A stretch of 49,689 nt of DNA from Deltaproteobacteria bacterium RIFCSPHIGHO2_02_FULL_40_28 (lineage in GTDB: Bacteria; UBA10199; 2-12-FULL-40-28). The translations under genes and the position numbers were made by a program. Below, in pieces: positions 17,356 to 26,287 of the stretch. The stretch lies in contig MGRJ01000026.1 of the NCBI GenBank assembly GCA_001798135.1, positions 1 to 49,689 on the forward strand. Reading direction: 5' to 3'. Below the pieces are notes generated by a model. The model made no database searches. It saw nothing but the letters and a program-made list of their open reading frames with translations, and was not told the DNA's origin. Within the stretch, counting starts at the first letter, position 1. Each line of letters begins with the position of its first letter.

Positions 17356-17384
17356 AGTATCAAGAACGCGTTAATAAAAAGTAA
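17356..17384 (+). repeat. 29-bp direct repeat, copy 2 (orphan efp end)
   Basis: An exact second copy of 16406-16434, here without the rest of efp. It lies one base before the stop codon (17386-17388) of the last nirK-operon gene and 44 bases upstream of the carbonic anhydrase start. It marks one boundary of a rearranged or inserted segment. Confidence 0.9.
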
Positions 17385-17385
17385 A

Positions 17386-18534
17386 TTAACAATTGTCTTC
17401 ACTTGGTTTGTTTCGATAGAAAACTTTTTTCAAAAAATGAACACTCCAAATAATAACACCCACAATCCATAAAGTAGAGGCCCCAGCCAAATGGGGAAAA
17501 TAACTTTTAACGAGAGGAGCTGCAAGCCGGCTTACAAGAGCCAAAATAAAAAAGATGATTAAAAACAAAAGACCTCTTGAACGCACCTCTAAGGAAAGAT
17601 CATAACCCCCATGCGAAAGAGTAACCCGTGTAGCCACTGTAAAAATCATCAACGATACAGAGCCAATAAATAAAATGTGAGCCCCATGAATGGCATAATA
17701 AGGCCAAAAAACACCAGGCCATAGTCCAATAACAAACATCCAGGCAGAAATCCATAAGCACCAACTGAAGATGCCCGCAGTTTTAGGAATGTGATGGATT
17801 CTCCATTGATTGATGACAATCACAAGAATGAGAAAAGCTCGTAAAAAACGTCCTGCTTGAAAAAACCCTTTTGCTTCTATCAAGAAAGAAAACAAAAGGA
17901 GAAAACCTAAAACAATAAAAGTAGTAATTTTTTTCCCATCAAATTTATTTTTTTGCCCCTCTTGAATATTTGATAAGCCTGTTTTTTTAAGCCCTAAAAG
18001 GGCTGGAATGAGTTGGGTGCCAACTCCTAGGACTAAGCATGAAACAAGCCCATAATTTAAAAATAAACGGGCTAAGGCTAAGTGTGTGCCCATCAATAAA
18101 CACACATGAGCTAAAAGAGATCCGATAAATCCAAAAGCAATCAGTACAAAAGAAGGGGGAGGATAAAATTTGCATTCAAGAAGGCGTGTTCCCATGAAGT
18201 AAATAATGAAAAAGATTTCAAGAACTGAGGTAAGGTGAAAAAGCGTCCGCTGTGTTAAAAATGCACTTAAAAAAATTGTTAAAACAAGAAAAAGCAGAAT
18301 GCTTTTTTCTAAAAAAGTAGCAGAATGGGTTCCTGTAAAACGGGGAATGGCTGTCATCAAAAAACCAAGAGCCACAGTCATGACAAAACCAGTGGTCATC
18401 AATTCTGTATGAATAAGTCCTGGATAGAAATGAATGAAATGAAAATGAAAGGCAATCCATAAGCCTGTGCCTATAATGCCAAAAAAAATGCCAATAGGAA
18501 AAAACCATTGATAGGGATCAGAGTGTTGCTTCAT
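17386..18534 (-). CDS. nnrS: NnrS family haem-copper membrane protein
   Basis: 382 residues with about twelve hydrophobic helices. The opening DPYQWFFPIGIFFGIIG, the His-bearing HTELMTTGFVMTVALGFL segment and the later TVATRVTLSHGG are NnrS features. NnrS proteins are made with denitrification genes and help cells withstand nitric oxide. The gene overlaps the upstream porin gene by one base and is the last of the six-gene nirK operon. The conserved histidines needed to hold metal are present in the membrane segments. It ends next to the duplicated efp fragment. Confidence 0.87.
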   Translation of the reverse strand: MKQHSDPYQWFFPIGIFFGIIGTGLWIAFHFHFIHFYPGLIHTELMTTGFVMTVALGFLMTAIPRFTGTHSATFLEKSILLFLVLTIFLSAFLTQRTLFHLTSVLEIFFIIYFMGTRLLECKFYPPPSFVLIAFGFIGSLLAHVCLLMGTHLALARLFLNYGLVSCLVLGVGTQLIPALLGLKKTGLSNIQEGQKNKFDGKKITTFIVLGFLLLFSFLIEAKGFFQAGRFLRAFLILVIVINQWRIHHIPKTAGIFSWCLWISAWMFVIGLWPGVFWPYYAIHGAHILFIGSVSLMIFTVATRVTLSHGGYDLSLEVRSRGLLFLIIFFILALVSRLAAPLVKSYFPHLAGASTLWIVGVIIWSVHFLKKVFYRNKPSEDNC

Positions 18535-19979
18535 TAAAATTGTGCCTGGGTTGATACATACAAGAAATCGGAATGCTCTGTTATGCCTTGATCAGTGAGA
18601 AAGGGCCCAGGAATAAAATGTCCATATCCAGCTCCTACCTCAAAATATTCATTCATAATCCATTTTCCCTGAATATCAATTTCGTGGCCTGCAATTTTAC
18701 CTAAACCAGCGCCACCTGCATAAAAGCCCGCAAAGGTATCACCTGCTGAGTCATTTTTATCTACTGCCAAGAGATGGTATCCAGTTGATGCATTAAATTT
18801 ACCTGGCTTAATACTGAAAATAAAAGCTCCATCATGCATATTGCTCCAAGGAGTTAAGTCCATCATGCCATACTTGTTATGATTGGTAGGAAAAAGGTTG
18901 TTAAACTTGGTATAACGGGCTGTTGTTGAGTTATCTCCTGTGGCATAGTTATATTCAAATCCAAGACGTGGTTTCCAATTGGCATCAAAAGTGTAACCCA
19001 AGGCTCCATGCCCAGCAAAAGCTAAAACACTGTTCGAACCAAATTTTCCTAGCTGTGCCGCACCTTCTACACCAACATCAATTCCATTTTTAAACTTGGA
19101 AGCAATTCGGGTACCCAATGTATGAACACTTAAAGTATCTCCAGTGCCAGCTGCGGCTCCAGTTGCTCCATTATTGTCTTGCAGCACAAAGTAATATCCA
19201 TCAAGAACTCCACTTGGAAATTTTTTCCAGGTTCCGTAAATTCCTCCAAAGTATTGCCCATCACCTGTGTTGGTAGGGGTTTTGTTGGTAACAAAAGCTA
19301 ATGCTGTTAATCCCCAGTTTTCAGGTTGATAAGAAATAAGAGCTCCATCAAGTGAACGGCCTACGTTACTCCAATCAACAGCTCCCACTAATCGTTCTTC
19401 GCCCAGTTTTACTTCCTGACGACCAGCACGAATCATCAGAGGATTTCTGCCGATCTCAGTTATATCGATGTACCCCTGGTGTAAATCGATACCTTCATCA
19501 TCTCCAACAGCCAGGGGAGAGGCAGCTGTTTCTTCGCCAAAGTCGCGAGAATCTTGCCCTTGCACAAGAAAGCTCACATGATCGGTTGGTTTAAAAAATA
19601 ATCCAAAACGATTGCGCAACAAAACTGATAAATCTTCTTCTGTACTTGCAACAACATTGGGAATTGATTGTGTGAGGTTTCGTCTCACTTCGGGACGTAC
19701 CCGGGCTTGCCCTGTAAACTTCACTTTATCTCCAACCCATAATCCATCTTTTTTCATCACAACTTCTTTTGCCTTAACGGTTTCTACTCCTTTTTGTTGA
19801 TCTTTAAGCATATCAGCTTTGAGTTCAGCTTTAATTTCTTCACGAAACTGGGTTGCTAATTCTTTTTTAAGTTCAGCTTTAATTTCGGCCTTCAGTTTTT
19901 CTTTATCAATGCCCTCGGCATGACTTATTAAAGGAAATAACAAAACAAGACTGATAAGAATGATAGAGTATTTTTTCAT
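18534..19979 (-). CDS. Outer-membrane porin, alginate-export family, with N-terminal coiled coil
   Basis: 481 residues. A signal peptide ending near SHAEG is followed by a charged coiled coil of repeated KAELK units (about 25-65), then a beta-barrel: strand-turn pattern with the alginate_exp-type stretch RAGRQEVKLGEERLVG and WSNVGRSLDGA. It probably forms an outer-membrane channel. In this operon, nitrite or nitrate passage is a reasonable but unproved role. It overlaps the SCO gene by four bases and the nnrS gene by one. Confidence 0.82.
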   Translation of the reverse strand: MKKYSIILISLVLLFPLISHAEGIDKEKLKAEIKAELKKELATQFREEIKAELKADMLKDQQKGVETVKAKEVVMKKDGLWVGDKVKFTGQARVRPEVRRNLTQSIPNVVASTEEDLSVLLRNRFGLFFKPTDHVSFLVQGQDSRDFGEETAASPLAVGDDEGIDLHQGYIDITEIGRNPLMIRAGRQEVKLGEERLVGAVDWSNVGRSLDGALISYQPENWGLTALAFVTNKTPTNTGDGQYFGGIYGTWKKFPSGVLDGYYFVLQDNNGATGAAAGTGDTLSVHTLGTRIASKFKNGIDVGVEGAAQLGKFGSNSVLAFAGHGALGYTFDANWKPRLGFEYNYATGDNSTTARYTKFNNLFPTNHNKYGMMDLTPWSNMHDGAFIFSIKPGKFNASTGYHLLAVDKNDSAGDTFAGFYAGGAGLGKIAGHEIDIQGKWIMNEYFEVGAGYGHFIPGPFLTDQGITEHSDFLYVSTQAQF

Positions 19980-20557
19980 AAAGTTCCTTTCATGAAGGGA
20001 AAATTTTGTTTTTTAAGAATTTCTACAATTGAATTTGCAGCATTTTGTAATCCTTCTTCAGAATGAAGAATAACACCTCTTTCATCCAGCAAGGTAATGG
20101 CAGAGGTATGATTAAAACCACCATCTGGAAGTGGTCTGTAAGTATAGTTAAGTAATGCAGCTAAATCTCGTACATGATTTTTTGATGGAAAAACTAATTT
20201 CCATCGGGAAAGATCTAAATGATGTTGTTTTGCCAGCTTGTATAAAACAACAGAAGTGTCATGTGCAGGATCAAAGCTAATCAGCAAAATTCTAATTTTG
20301 TCGCGGATTTTTGAATCTAGTTTGGAATCCATTTTTTTCAGGACATCAATAAAAAGAGGGCAGCTATAGTCACAAGAAGCGTAAAACATGCTGACAACAA
20401 CGGGATGTCCTTGAAAAACATTAAAGTCCATTTGTTTGCCATCTTGATCAGTTAAAATGGTTTGGTAGTCATAAAGAGAATTTCCTTGGACAGTTTGTGC
20501 CCAAGATAATGAGAAAGGGGTTATTAAAATAATTAAAATAAGAAAAATTATTTTCAT
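19976..20557 (-). CDS. SCO1/SenC family copper chaperone
   Basis: 193 residues with an N-terminal signal sequence and a thioredoxin-like fold. The copper site is visible as CDYSC (Cys-x3-Cys) with the distant His in FNHTSAI. SCO proteins deliver copper to, or reduce thiols in, exported copper enzymes. Here the likely client is the copper nitrite reductase in the same operon rather than cytochrome oxidase, which is inference from position. Its start follows the nirV-like stop directly and its end overlaps the porin gene. Confidence 0.9.
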   Translation of the reverse strand: MKIIFLILIILITPFSLSWAQTVQGNSLYDYQTILTDQDGKQMDFNVFQGHPVVVSMFYASCDYSCPLFIDVLKKMDSKLDSKIRDKIRILLISFDPAHDTSVVLYKLAKQHHLDLSRWKLVFPSKNHVRDLAALLNYTYRPLPDGGFNHTSAITLLDERGVILHSEEGLQNAANSIVEILKKQNFPFMKGTL

Positions 20558-21349
20558 TTATGATTTTTTTTCATCTTGAGCACATCGAAAACCCAAGCTG
20601 GATGTTGTGTAATGGGCTTTCAATGAAGTTCTAAAGGCTATACGCATAAAGCTGGCATAATCATCTTTTTCTGTAGCAACCAGTGCCCCCGCTCCACAAA
20701 ACCTGTTTTTATCGGGGCTTGTGGCATTTTCGCGATTATCACTGGAAACAAGGCTGCTATTGAAATCGAGAACCCATTCCCATACAAGGCCATGTAAATA
20801 ATAAACACCCCAGTAATTGGGTGGGCTTTGCCCCACCTTGGGAAAAACAGAAGGTGTTGGCTTTGTATACCAATCGAGGATGCGATTTCTCCACTCTAAA
20901 TCTTTACGGGCATCTGGTTTTTTATCGCTAGCACCAGCAACATATTCCCATTCATTTTCTGTGGGCAGTCTTTTACCTTCTGATTCGCAATAAGCTTTGG
21001 CTGCAAACCAGCTTACTTGGGTTACTGGTTGTTCCCCATTTATTTTATTGCCCAGACTTATTGGTGTGACCCAGTGAGACAGATATTGTTTATCAGCAAA
21101 AATTCTTTTGATGTGATCACGTCTCCATTGGGGATTTTTTTTTACAAACTGGAGAAACTGGGCTTCCGTAACAGGAAATTTATTCATCCAAAAAGTATGA
21201 ACAGGAATTTCTCGTTCTTTGGGGGAAGGAGGGTAGAAGGGTTTTAAAATCCCTCCTACCACATAAGCCATCCCTTTTTCAGCCGATTGGGCAGCCAGGA
21301 TCAACCCAAACTGCCCAATACAAATAGCGGCTAGAAGGAGAAGACGCAT
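20558..21349 (-). CDS. nirV: Formylglycine-generating-enzyme-fold protein, NirV-like
   Basis: 263 residues with a signal peptide (ends near AAQSAE). The FGE-sulfatase/SUMF1 fold is shown by FWMNKFPVTEAQFLQF, QPVTQVSWFAAKAYCESEGK, RLPTENEWEYVAGAS and the closing SLGFRCAQ. Genes of this fold directly after nirK are called nirV in denitrifiers; their role is unclear. The two active-site cysteines of true FGE are not obvious, so it is probably not a formylglycine synthase. It overlaps nirK by one base (TAATG), so translation is coupled. Confidence 0.83.
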   Translation of the reverse strand: MRLLLLAAICIGQFGLILAAQSAEKGMAYVVGGILKPFYPPSPKEREIPVHTFWMNKFPVTEAQFLQFVKKNPQWRRDHIKRIFADKQYLSHWVTPISLGNKINGEQPVTQVSWFAAKAYCESEGKRLPTENEWEYVAGASDKKPDARKDLEWRNRILDWYTKPTPSVFPKVGQSPPNYWGVYYLHGLVWEWVLDFNSSLVSSDNRENATSPDKNRFCGAGALVATEKDDYASFMRIAFRTSLKAHYTTSSLGFRCAQDEKKS

Positions 21350-22773
21350 TATTTTGCAGCTCCCGGGGGACGGAGTGTTGCTTCACGTACCACTTTTACT
21401 TCTTCTGTATCTACTACTCCCCCTTTGTTTTCCCATGAATTCAAAACAAAGGTAAGAATATGTGCCACTTCATCATCATTTAACTGACTCATGGGAGGCA
21501 TGGTTGAATTATAATCCCGACCGTTTACTTTAATGGGGCCACTTAAACCGTTAAGAATGGCAGCAATGAGTTTTTGTTTATCCCAACCATTAACAATATC
21601 GGAGTTGGCCAATGGAGGAAAAACTCCTGGAATGCCAATGCCATTATTTTGATGGCAAGTAGAGCAAGTTCCCATAAACAGATTTTTTCCAGCTTCAATT
21701 TGCATTTCTTTGGTGAGAGTTCCTTTTTTTGAAGCTGCTGCAGCTTGTGCAATAGCTTGGGTTTGTTCTGCTTTGTCTGCTAAATAAACGGAATCAACTT
21801 CTTTTCCAGAATACATTGCCTTGTTTTCATCACCCTCAACTTTCATCATGCCTAGGGCTCCTTTGTTGAAGGCGCGAAAAATTGAGTGATCAACAAGAAT
21901 ATAGGTTCCAGGAATTTCAGCTTTATATTCTACAATGGCTGAGCCCCCTGCGGGGACAAGAGTTGTTTGTACATTTTCTTGATAACGGGTGCCGCCTTCG
22001 GTGAAAACTTTATCAAAAACTTCACCAATGACATGGAAAGAACTTATAAGATTTGGACCCCCATTTCCTATAAAGAGACGCACCGTTTCTCCAACCTTGG
22101 CTTTAATGGCTTTATCTCCAACCAAAGCTCCTTCAGAACCATTAAAAAGAACATAAGTGGCATTTTCTTCGATGGCTTTTTGCATATCGAAAGGTTGAAG
22201 TCCTTTTTCGCGGTACTTGCCCACGGTGTAAAAATCGCCCTGGACAATGTAGTATTCTTTATCAACGGGTGGAAGACCTTCAGGGGGTTCTACAAGAATT
22301 AGTCCATACATTCCATTAGCTACATGCATGCCTACAGGTGCTGTTGCGCAATGGTAAATATATAATCCCTTGTTTAAGGCTTTAAATGTAAATTGAGACT
22401 CGTGCCCTGGAGCTGTGAAAGAACTTGTAGCCCCACCACCTGGTCCTGTTACTGCATGGAGATCAATATTGTGTGGCATTTTATTATCGGGATGGTTTTG
22501 GAGATGAAATTCAACAGTATCACCTTGCCTGACACGAATAAATTTTCCAGGAACATGACCACCAAAGGTCCAAAAAGTATAATCCACACCATCGGCAATG
22601 GGCCTGGTTACTTCTTTTACTTCAAGATGTGCGATGATTTTTGCTGGATAATTTCTTTTGATAGGTGGAGGTACATTGGGGGCATCTGTTAGAATGGCCT
22701 CAATAGGATCTCCGGAGTGACAATTCATCATGGTGAGTGATAATCCAAGCATGATCATGAGAAACTGATTCAT
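21349..22773 (-). CDS. nirK: Copper nitrite reductase fused to a C-terminal cytochrome c domain
   Basis: 474 residues. Two cupredoxin domains (about 40-320) carry type 1 copper ligands His101, Cys142, His150 and Met155, type 2 ligands His106, His141 and His296, and catalytic Asp104 and His247. A linker leads to a cytochrome c domain with CSTCH (370-374) and Met425 in STMPPM as the sixth haem ligand. The enzyme reduces nitrite to nitric oxide in the periplasm, and the tethered haem brings in electrons. An N-terminal signal is present, ending near a Cys in a poor lipobox. It is the second gene of the operon, 12 bases after the hemerythrin gene. Confidence 0.96.
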   Translation of the reverse strand: MNQFLMIMLGLSLTMMNCHSGDPIEAILTDAPNVPPPIKRNYPAKIIAHLEVKEVTRPIADGVDYTFWTFGGHVPGKFIRVRQGDTVEFHLQNHPDNKMPHNIDLHAVTGPGGGATSSFTAPGHESQFTFKALNKGLYIYHCATAPVGMHVANGMYGLILVEPPEGLPPVDKEYYIVQGDFYTVGKYREKGLQPFDMQKAIEENATYVLFNGSEGALVGDKAIKAKVGETVRLFIGNGGPNLISSFHVIGEVFDKVFTEGGTRYQENVQTTLVPAGGSAIVEYKAEIPGTYILVDHSIFRAFNKGALGMMKVEGDENKAMYSGKEVDSVYLADKAEQTQAIAQAAAASKKGTLTKEMQIEAGKNLFMGTCSTCHQNNGIGIPGVFPPLANSDIVNGWDKQKLIAAILNGLSGPIKVNGRDYNSTMPPMSQLNDDEVAHILTFVLNSWENKGGVVDTEEVKVVREATLRPPGAAK

Positions 22774-22785
22774 AAAGGATCCTTT

Positions 22786-23316
22786 TTAACAACTGGGTTG
22801 TGGCAGCACATAAATTTTTTCTAATTGATCAATGATATTACAAAGTTTTTCAATTTGTTTTTTATCATTTTCAGTTTCGCTTGTAATCAATTTTTTGCAC
22901 AGTTCTTCTTGTTGTTCACCAGTAAAAGATTGATCTGCATCTGGGAGAAAAAAATTATCCTCTTTTAAAATATGTTCATTGAGTAAACCAATAAGATTTC
23001 TGGCTTGTATCATGAATTTTGGAGAAGGGATTGCATCAGTTGATTCGGCCAAAGCTTGGCCCATGGCTTCTACATAACCTGTTTGTAAAAGATGTTCCTC
23101 CATAATTTCTTTGGTATCAATGTAGTGAAGTAAAATATTTGCTTCCTTTCCGTGATGATAGTGGTTTGCATACACAGTCATAAAATTTGTGATTTGTTCT
23201 AAATGGATCAGAGGTACTTTCTGTTTTTTTTCTAGGGCAGTACAGAGAGTATCTAAAATTTTAAGTCCTCTTAAAATAACCTGATGTTCTTTTTTTAACA
23301 AGTCGGTGCCTTTCAT
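22786..23316 (-). CDS. Hemerythrin-domain protein, first gene of the nirK operon
   Basis: 176 residues from ATG 23316, preceded by GAGGGA; a GTG at 23331 would add five residues. The four-helix hemerythrin pattern has metal-ligand candidates in KKEHQ, NHYHHGKE, EEHLLQ and NEHILKED. Such proteins bind a di-iron site and can carry oxygen or react with nitric oxide. No signal peptide is present, so it is cytoplasmic. Heading the nitrite-reduction operon, it may protect against or sense NO, which is inference. A TGAT-N4-GTCA site lies about 50 bases upstream. Confidence 0.88.
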   Translation of the reverse strand: MKGTDLLKKEHQVILRGLKILDTLCTALEKKQKVPLIHLEQITNFMTVYANHYHHGKEANILLHYIDTKEIMEEHLLQTGYVEAMGQALAESTDAIPSPKFMIQARNLIGLLNEHILKEDNFFLPDADQSFTGEQQEELCKKLITSETENDKKQIEKLCNIIDQLEKIYVLPQPSC

Positions 23317-23365
23317 AGTTTTTTCCCTCACTTGTACTTTGAATCAGATGAGAAAAAGAGAAGTA

Positions 23366-23377
23366 TGATTTATGTCA
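23366..23377. promoter_or_regulatory. Candidate CRP/FNR-family operator of the nirK operon
   Basis: TGAT-TTAT-GTCA combines an FNR-type half-site with a DNR/NNR-type half-site. Its centre is about 55 bases before the hemerythrin ATG on the minus strand, so placement at -41 gives a leader of about 14 bases. It is less symmetric than the other four sites. Confidence 0.45.
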
Positions 23378-23402
23378 TAAAAGCTTGTTTTTTTTGAATA
23401 TT

Positions 23403-24101
23403 TTATGGGTTAAGGGTTAACCCTACAACTTGACGAAGAGTAGACATGTTAGGAATTTCGATGTATTTATCCTGAGTATCAATGAGTTTTTGTTTTGACC
23501 AAGTACTTAAAATGCGGATCACTGTTTCGACAGTTGATCCTACCCTATCAGCAATATCCTGACGAGTGAGGGGAATAGTAATGCGGCTTGTGGAACCATA
23601 GGTGTTTTGAATACGCTCCAAAAGATCTAACAAAAAAATGGCAATACGTTTTTCGGTAGAATCAAAAGACATAACACGATCACTATGGGCTTGTCTGATG
23701 CGTTCTCCAAGTTGTGCAATTAAAATTTGTCCTACTTTGGGATGAAGAAGAAAAAAATCCTGAAATGTTTTTGCCTCAATTTTCATGACTGTACTTTGTT
23801 CTAAGGCAATGGCATTTACTGGATAAAATCCTCCTTGCATGACTACTGCTGCTCCAAACATTTCTCCACGCATGAGGAGATGAACAATCCTTTCTTTTCC
23901 ATCAGGATGAGAGCGAACCAGTTTTGCGCTTCCTGAGAGAATAATATACACATGGGTTGCCTGGTACCCCGCAGAAAAGGCATGTTCACCACGTTTGAGA
24001 TGACAGATGGTACATTTTTCAGATAAGACGACCATTTCGCTTTGGTTGAGTTGCGAGAAAATAGAAATATTTTTCATGTAAGAGGAAATTTTTTTATCCA
24101 T
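23403..24101 (-). CDS. CRP/FNR-family transcriptional regulator
   Basis: 232 residues: a cyclic-nucleotide-binding-fold sensor domain (about 15-135), a dimerisation helix and a CRP winged helix with TRQDIADRVGSTVETVIRIL. Only two cysteines (30 and 33) occur near the N-terminus, too few for an FNR-type iron-sulfur cluster, so it is more like DNR/NNR/Crp types that sense NO through haem or another ligand. It lies between the nirK operon and the nitrate-respiration genes and is divergent from the latter, so it is their best candidate regulator. The FNR-type palindrome at 24131 is 30-43 bases before its own ATG, which suits autoregulation. Confidence 0.92.
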   Translation of the reverse strand: MDKKISSYMKNISIFSQLNQSEMVVLSEKCTICHLKRGEHAFSAGYQATHVYIILSGSAKLVRSHPDGKERIVHLLMRGEMFGAAVVMQGGFYPVNAIALEQSTVMKIEAKTFQDFFLLHPKVGQILIAQLGERIRQAHSDRVMSFDSTEKRIAIFLLDLLERIQNTYGSTSRITIPLTRQDIADRVGSTVETVIRILSTWSKQKLIDTQDKYIEIPNMSTLRQVVGLTLNP

Positions 24102-24130
24102 AAGTGCCTTAGCTCTCCTTAATTATTTTT

Positions 24131-24144
24131 ATGATAAAAATCAT
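24131..24144. promoter_or_regulatory. FNR-type operator in the regulator/porin divergent promoter
   Basis: ATGAT-AAAA-ATCAT, a perfect palindrome identical to 2667-2680. For the porin, placing it at -41 predicts a start near 24179, with CATAAT (24164-24169) as the -10 box and AAAGGAGG before the ATG at 24219. The same site could repress or activate the regulator gene on the other strand. Confidence 0.75.
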
Positions 24145-24218
24145 ATTGAAAACCAATTGAAGTCATAATTACTTATTTTGCTTATTGGTACATTAAGCAC
24201 ATCAAAGGAGGCAACGTT

Positions 24219-25412
24219 ATGCATCATATCTTAACTCAAAAGGTCATACCAGTTGTTTTGTTTTTTGCGGTTGTTTCAATGCTTCTGTCGTTTTCTGTAA
24301 CAGCAAGCGCAAAATCATCAACAGTCTTGACTCAACAAGAAGTCGAAAAAATTGTCGATAATAAAATAGCAGCACAACAAAAAGAGGACAGCTGGATTAA
24401 AAAATACAATGTTAAACCTATACTCAAAACATTTGTTCAGTACAGCCTTGATTTAGACACCAGTGCCCATCAGAGACGAACAACCACACAGTGGGATAAC
24501 GCTTTTGATCTAACACGGTTCTATTTTGGTTTTGATGCTGATCTCACAAAACATATCATGGTGGAAGTGAAGGCGGATATTAACGCCAAGGCAGCTGCGG
24601 GCGCCCAAGACTCCGATTTTGATATTTTTCTTAAAACAGGTTTTCTTGAATTTGGGAATTTCGAATCTGCACCCGGACTCAAATTTGTTGTGGGTCAAGC
24701 GGATCTTCCATGGATTGGCTATGTGGAAGGGGTATGGGGTTATCGAATGCAAGGGCAGATTTTAACCGACTATGAGCGCTATCTTGCTTCCACAGACGTG
24801 GGGGTTGGCGTCAAATACGAATTCCCAGAAAAATGGGGCGATCTGCACTTTTCGTTTGTTAACGGAACAGGATTTAATACCGGTCCAGAAAACGATAATT
24901 ATAAGGATTTTCACCTACGTGCAACCGTTAAACCCCTTGCTAACAAGAACTTCTTTGTTTCCGCCCTTGGGGTTGTTGGTTTTACAGGAAGTAGTTCCAA
25001 CGATCATGAACGATTTGCCGGATTGATTGGATATAAAGACAAAGAACACGGAACCATCGCTGGTGAGGTTTTATATGCTATTGATCCCGCAGCTAACCTT
25101 GCCGCTCGTCATCCAAGCTTAGCTGCTTTAACCGGTAACGCGAAAGGGCTTGGTTTTTCTGGGTTTGGCGAACTCAAATTCTTTTGGTGGGAAGATCCCT
25201 GGGATCGTTTTTCTATCATCGGACGGGTTGATTTTCTTGATCCCGACGGAAGCACAGACAATAATTACCATTATCACGGTATTAGTGGCCTGGCTTACAC
25301 ACTCAACGACCATTTTAAATTTCTCATCGACCATGACTGGAGCAGTTATCAGGCGGGTGCCGGTCAACGGGGAAATAATACCTTATTCTTTCAAATGGAA
25401 GCAAAGTTATGA
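24219..25412 (+). CDS. Outer-membrane porin, phosphate-selective porin (OprO/P)-like
   Basis: 397 residues with a long signal peptide (cleavage near TASAKS), a short coiled segment (LTQQEVEKIVDNKIAAQQ) and a beta-barrel rich in alternating aromatic strands, ending in FFQMEAKL. The strand containing GQADLPWIGYVEG and the DLTRFYFGFDADL segment resemble OprO/P-type barrels. The substrate is unknown; nitrate, or the oxyanion used by the following molybdoenzyme, would fit the context. Its last codons overlap the next gene by four bases (ATGA), so it is the first gene of the B-C-A operon. Confidence 0.72.
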   Translation: MHHILTQKVIPVVLFFAVVSMLLSFSVTASAKSSTVLTQQEVEKIVDNKIAAQQKEDSWIKKYNVKPILKTFVQYSLDLDTSAHQRRTTTQWDNAFDLTRFYFGFDADLTKHIMVEVKADINAKAAAGAQDSDFDIFLKTGFLEFGNFESAPGLKFVVGQADLPWIGYVEGVWGYRMQGQILTDYERYLASTDVGVGVKYEFPEKWGDLHFSFVNGTGFNTGPENDNYKDFHLRATVKPLANKNFFVSALGVVGFTGSSSNDHERFAGLIGYKDKEHGTIAGEVLYAIDPAANLAARHPSLAALTGNAKGLGFSGFGELKFFWWEDPWDRFSIIGRVDFLDPDGSTDNNYHYHGISGLAYTLNDHFKFLIDHDWSSYQAGAGQRGNNTLFFQMEAKL

Positions 25413-26278
25413 CGCAACAGAAGAAAAAGGATCATCAAGAAACAGAAATATCGGATAGCGTTGCTATTAAAACGCGCCGAGATTTTTTGAAAAATCTCAA
25501 AGATGTGGGCGCGTGTGCTCTTGTTACCGCCATTGCCAGTGGGGGTATCATGAGTTCCTTTTTATCCATGACAGATGCCGTTGCTTCTGCCCCAGGTGGA
25601 AGCCGTGCTCTCACAAAGAGAAAATACCGATACGGAATGGTTATCGATACGCGCCGATGTGTTGGTTGTAAGGCATGTATGGTTGCATGCAAAGTAGAAA
25701 ACAAAACGCCACCCGGAGTTTCTTACACCATTGTATCTAGTCATGCTCTAGATCGTCCTGATGAGAAACCTGTTTTTACAACCAAACCCTGTTTTCATTG
25801 CGAACACCCTCCGTGTGTTGATGTTTGTCCAGTGAGTGCCACCTTTAAGCGTGATCAAGATGGTATTGTGGTGGTTGACTACGACCGCTGCATTGGCTGT
25901 CGCTATTGTATTACCGCATGTCCATACGGAGCCCGGTATTTTGACTTTGGCGAAAACTATACCATGACTGAGTCGGGTCCTTTCAAAAAAATTCCTTCAC
26001 CAGAATACAATCAATTTCGCAAGCGGGAGGAGGGATCTTCACCAATTGGCAATGTAAGAAAATGTACTTTTTGTCTCCATTTTCAAGATGCCGAAGGTCG
26101 CTATGACAAGGAGAGCGGTCGTTGGCCGTCCTGCGCCAAAACTTGCACGGGGCACGCAATTTTCTTTGGTGACTTCAACGATCCAGAAAACGAGGTTGCT
26201 CGTCTTATCAGAGAAAGACAGCCGATTCGTCTGAAAGAAGAGTTGGGAACACAGCCCAATGTTTATTACTTATTGTAG
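25409..26278 (+). CDS. Tat-exported 4x[4Fe-4S] electron-transfer subunit (PsrB/TtrB/DmsB type)
   Basis: 289 residues. The twin-arginine motif TRRDFLKNL and a hydrophobic stretch indicate Tat export. Four cysteine groups follow: CVGCKACMVACK, CFHCEHPPCVDVCP, CIGCRYCITACP and CTFC with CAKTC. This is the four-cluster ferredoxin subunit of complex iron-sulfur molybdoenzymes, which passes electrons from the membrane quinol subunit to the catalytic subunit. The gene order B-C-A is like ttrBCA and srdBCA. The ten-base gap to the NrfD-type gene supports one operon. Confidence 0.92.
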   Translation: MTQQKKKDHQETEISDSVAIKTRRDFLKNLKDVGACALVTAIASGGIMSSFLSMTDAVASAPGGSRALTKRKYRYGMVIDTRRCVGCKACMVACKVENKTPPGVSYTIVSSHALDRPDEKPVFTTKPCFHCEHPPCVDVCPVSATFKRDQDGIVVVDYDRCIGCRYCITACPYGARYFDFGENYTMTESGPFKKIPSPEYNQFRKREEGSSPIGNVRKCTFCLHFQDAEGRYDKESGRWPSCAKTCTGHAIFFGDFNDPENEVARLIRERQPIRLKEELGTQPNVYYLL

Positions 26279-26287
26279 GAGTTTAAA

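Noticed and set aside
16406-17384. Insertion sequence or prophage
   Set aside because: No transposase or integrase lies between the 29-bp repeats and there are no terminal inverted repeats.
20558-21349. Genuine sulfatase-activating formylglycine enzyme
   Set aside because: No sulfatase is nearby, the active-site cysteine pair is not evident, and the position after nirK fits the NirV group.
23403-24101. True oxygen-sensing FNR with an iron-sulfur cluster
   Set aside because: Only two cysteines (30 and 33) occur near the N-terminus; FNR needs four ligands. Called a CRP/FNR-family regulator instead.
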